Below, piece by piece: positions 62,816-64,000 of a stretch of 64,000 nt of DNA (positions within the stretch are counted from its first letter, which is position 1; each line of letters opens with the position of its first letter). This DNA comes from Pedobacter yulinensis. GTDB taxonomy: Bacteria; Bacteroidota; Bacteroidia; Sphingobacteriales; Sphingobacteriaceae. Below the pieces are notes generated by a model. The model saw only the letters and a list, made by a program, of their open reading frames with translations. It searched no databases and had not been told where the DNA came from. The stretch covers positions 124,001 to 188,000 of the forward strand of contig NZ_KZ686269.1 of the NCBI RefSeq assembly GCF_003029735.1, read 5' to 3'. The translations under genes were made by a program, and so were the position numbers.

Positions 62816-64000
62816 ATGAGAAAAGCGTTTATAGCAGTTGCAGCGTTCCTGGTCACAGCTACCGTCATGATCAGCCTGGCATGGCCGCCCTTTATCTGGG
62901 CGTTTATTTTTGTGGGACCAATTGTGCTGCTCGGTATCTACGATCTGTACCAGCCAAAACACAGCATTGTGCGCAACTTTCCCATTGTGGGGCGCATGCG
63001 CTATTTTATGGAAGACCTCCGGCCAAAGGTCTACCAGTATTTTGTGGAAAGTGATGTTAACGGCACGCCTTACAACCGCCTGAGCCGTTCGCTCATTTAC
63101 CAGCGGGCAAAAAAAGAAAATGATACTGTGCCTTTTGGTACGCAGCTAAATGTATACGACAATGGTTATGAATGGCTCAGCCACAGCATTGCGGCGGTGA
63201 GCCACCATGAACTGAATGCAGACCCGCGCGTTTTGGTAGGCGGCCCTGAATGCAGCAAGCCCTATTCAGCGAGCATATTCAATATTTCGGCAATGAGTTT
63301 CGGTTCACTCAGCCAGAACGCTATTCTTGCACTGAACGGCGGTGCACGCATGGGTAACTTTGCTCACAATACTGGCGAAGGCGGTATCAGCGATTATCAC
63401 ATGAAACCCGGAGGCGACCTGATCTGGCAGATCGGTACGGGATACTTTGGTTGCCGGCATGCCGACGGAACCTTCAATTTCGAGGCCTTTGCCGAGCGGG
63501 CACAGCGGGATCAGGTCAGGATGATTGAGATCAAACTCTCGCAGGGAGCCAAACCAGGTCATGGAGGCATGCTGCCTGCCAGCAAGGTAACACCTGAGGT
63601 AGCCAGGATACGCCTGGTTCCTGAAGGAAGAGACGTGCTCTCACCACCCGGGCATTCGGCTTTTCGCACACCGCTCGAGCTGCTGGCCTTTATCAAACAG
63701 CTGCGGCAACTGAGTGGTGGCAAGCCGGTTGGATTCAAGTTATGTATTGGCCGTAAAAGTGAATTTTTTGCCATTTGTAAGGCCATGGTTCAGACCGGTA
63801 TTTATGCCGATTTCATTACCGTTGATGGGGGAGAGGGCGGTACCGGGGCCGCGCCACTCGAGTTTTCCAACTCGGTCGGTATGCCCCTGCGCGATGCCGT
63901 AGCCTTCGTTTATGATGTACTGTCCGGGTTCGGACTTAAGAAACACATCCGGCTCATCGCCTCCGGCAAAGTTTCGTCGGGTTTTGACCTGATCAAAAAC
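62816..64000 (+). CDS. FMN-binding glutamate-synthase-family protein (partial, 3' end missing)
   Basis: The frame from ATG 62816 stays open to the window edge (395 codons). It begins with a membrane anchor (MRKAFIAVAAFLVTATVMIS, then two hydrophobic stretches). A glutamate-synthase-like FMN barrel follows, with ISAMSFGSLSQNAILALNGG, HNTGEGGISDYH, QGAKPGHGGMLP, DFITVDGGEGGTGAAPLEF and RLIASGKVSSG. Proteins of this type (YerD-like) stand alone without the amidotransferase domain. It is divergent from the Sua5-family gene. The function beyond flavin-dependent redox is not known. Confidence 0.9.
   Translation, partial: MRKAFIAVAAFLVTATVMISLAWPPFIWAFIFVGPIVLLGIYDLYQPKHSIVRNFPIVGRMRYFMEDLRPKVYQYFVESDVNGTPYNRLSRSLIYQRAKKENDTVPFGTQLNVYDNGYEWLSHSIAAVSHHELNADPRVLVGGPECSKPYSASIFNISAMSFGSLSQNAILALNGGARMGNFAHNTGEGGISDYHMKPGGDLIWQIGTGYFGCRHADGTFNFEAFAERAQRDQVRMIEIKLSQGAKPGHGGMLPASKVTPEVARIRLVPEGRDVLSPPGHSAFRTPLELLAFIKQLRQLSGGKPVGFKLCIGRKSEFFAICKAMVQTGIYADFITVDGGEGGTGAAPLEFSNSVGMPLRDAVAFVYDVLSGFGLKKHIRLIASGKVSSGFDLIKN

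Noticed and set aside
1-64000. Search for CRISPR arrays, tRNAs, rRNAs, insertion sequences and prophage genes
   Set aside because: Nothing with the needed repeat structure or gene content was seen by eye; a covariance or IS database search would be needed to exclude small ones.

Overview
The window reads as chromosomal DNA of a Bacteroidota bacterium, most likely a soil- or water-type member of the Sphingobacteriales/Cytophagales. The evidence is a SusC/SusD pair, a fused MurF-Alr, a MIOX-type inositol oxygenase, and several promoters of the phylum's TTTG / TAnnTTTG type. The DNA is fairly GC-rich for that phylum. I saw no rRNA, tRNA, insertion sequence, CRISPR array or phage module.

Bases 1-18,000 are an accessory and regulatory stretch. 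They hold the tail of msrA, an ArsR-SRPBCC-DoxX-DUF4256 operon, an outer-membrane transporter-like protein, a nitrilase, AraC- and YafY-type regulators, two soluble PAS histidine kinases, a short UvrA-like ABC ATPase, a DJ-1/PfpI protein, two HxlR regulators (one divergent from an SDR), small DoxX and KTSC proteins, and a second ArsR-SRPBCC operon ending in a lipoprotein hydrolase. The two ArsR operons have the same promoter-operator layout but different operator sequences.

Bases 18,391-26,746 are a myo-inositol locus. A LacI regulator is divergent from an Na+/solute symporter, an inositol oxygenase (inositol to D-glucuronate) and a SusC/SusD pair, and a terminator follows. Bases 26,778-39,232 are mixed: a GNAT / unknown / AraC-like operon whose middle protein carries patterns like class II aminoacyl-tRNA synthetases, an ECF41-type sigma factor, a reductase, a large GH43 protein with a domain inserted in its propeller, a third soluble histidine kinase, a SulP transporter and a second GNAT protein.

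Bases 39,368-64,000 hold more core genes: a two-subunit GMC dehydrogenase running into murF-alr, a DUF502 protein, a C1q-like secreted protein, a LOG-family protein with a sodium symporter, recR, a secreted phosphodiesterase-like protein, an SDR, and a trpD-F-B-A operon. The trp operon is preceded by a complete candidate attenuator with a 17-residue leader peptide containing Trp-Trp-Trp. A TetR-controlled RND tripartite pump with four copies of a TTAACAnTGTTAA-like operator follows, then nhaA, a Sua5/YrdC gene and the start of an FMN-dependent glutamate-synthase-like gene cut by the window edge.

The signals most worth checking are the twin ArsR promoter-operators, the trp attenuator, the inositol-SusCD locus, the synthetase-like unknown, the interrupted GH43, and a pair of compensating frameshifts in one histidine kinase.
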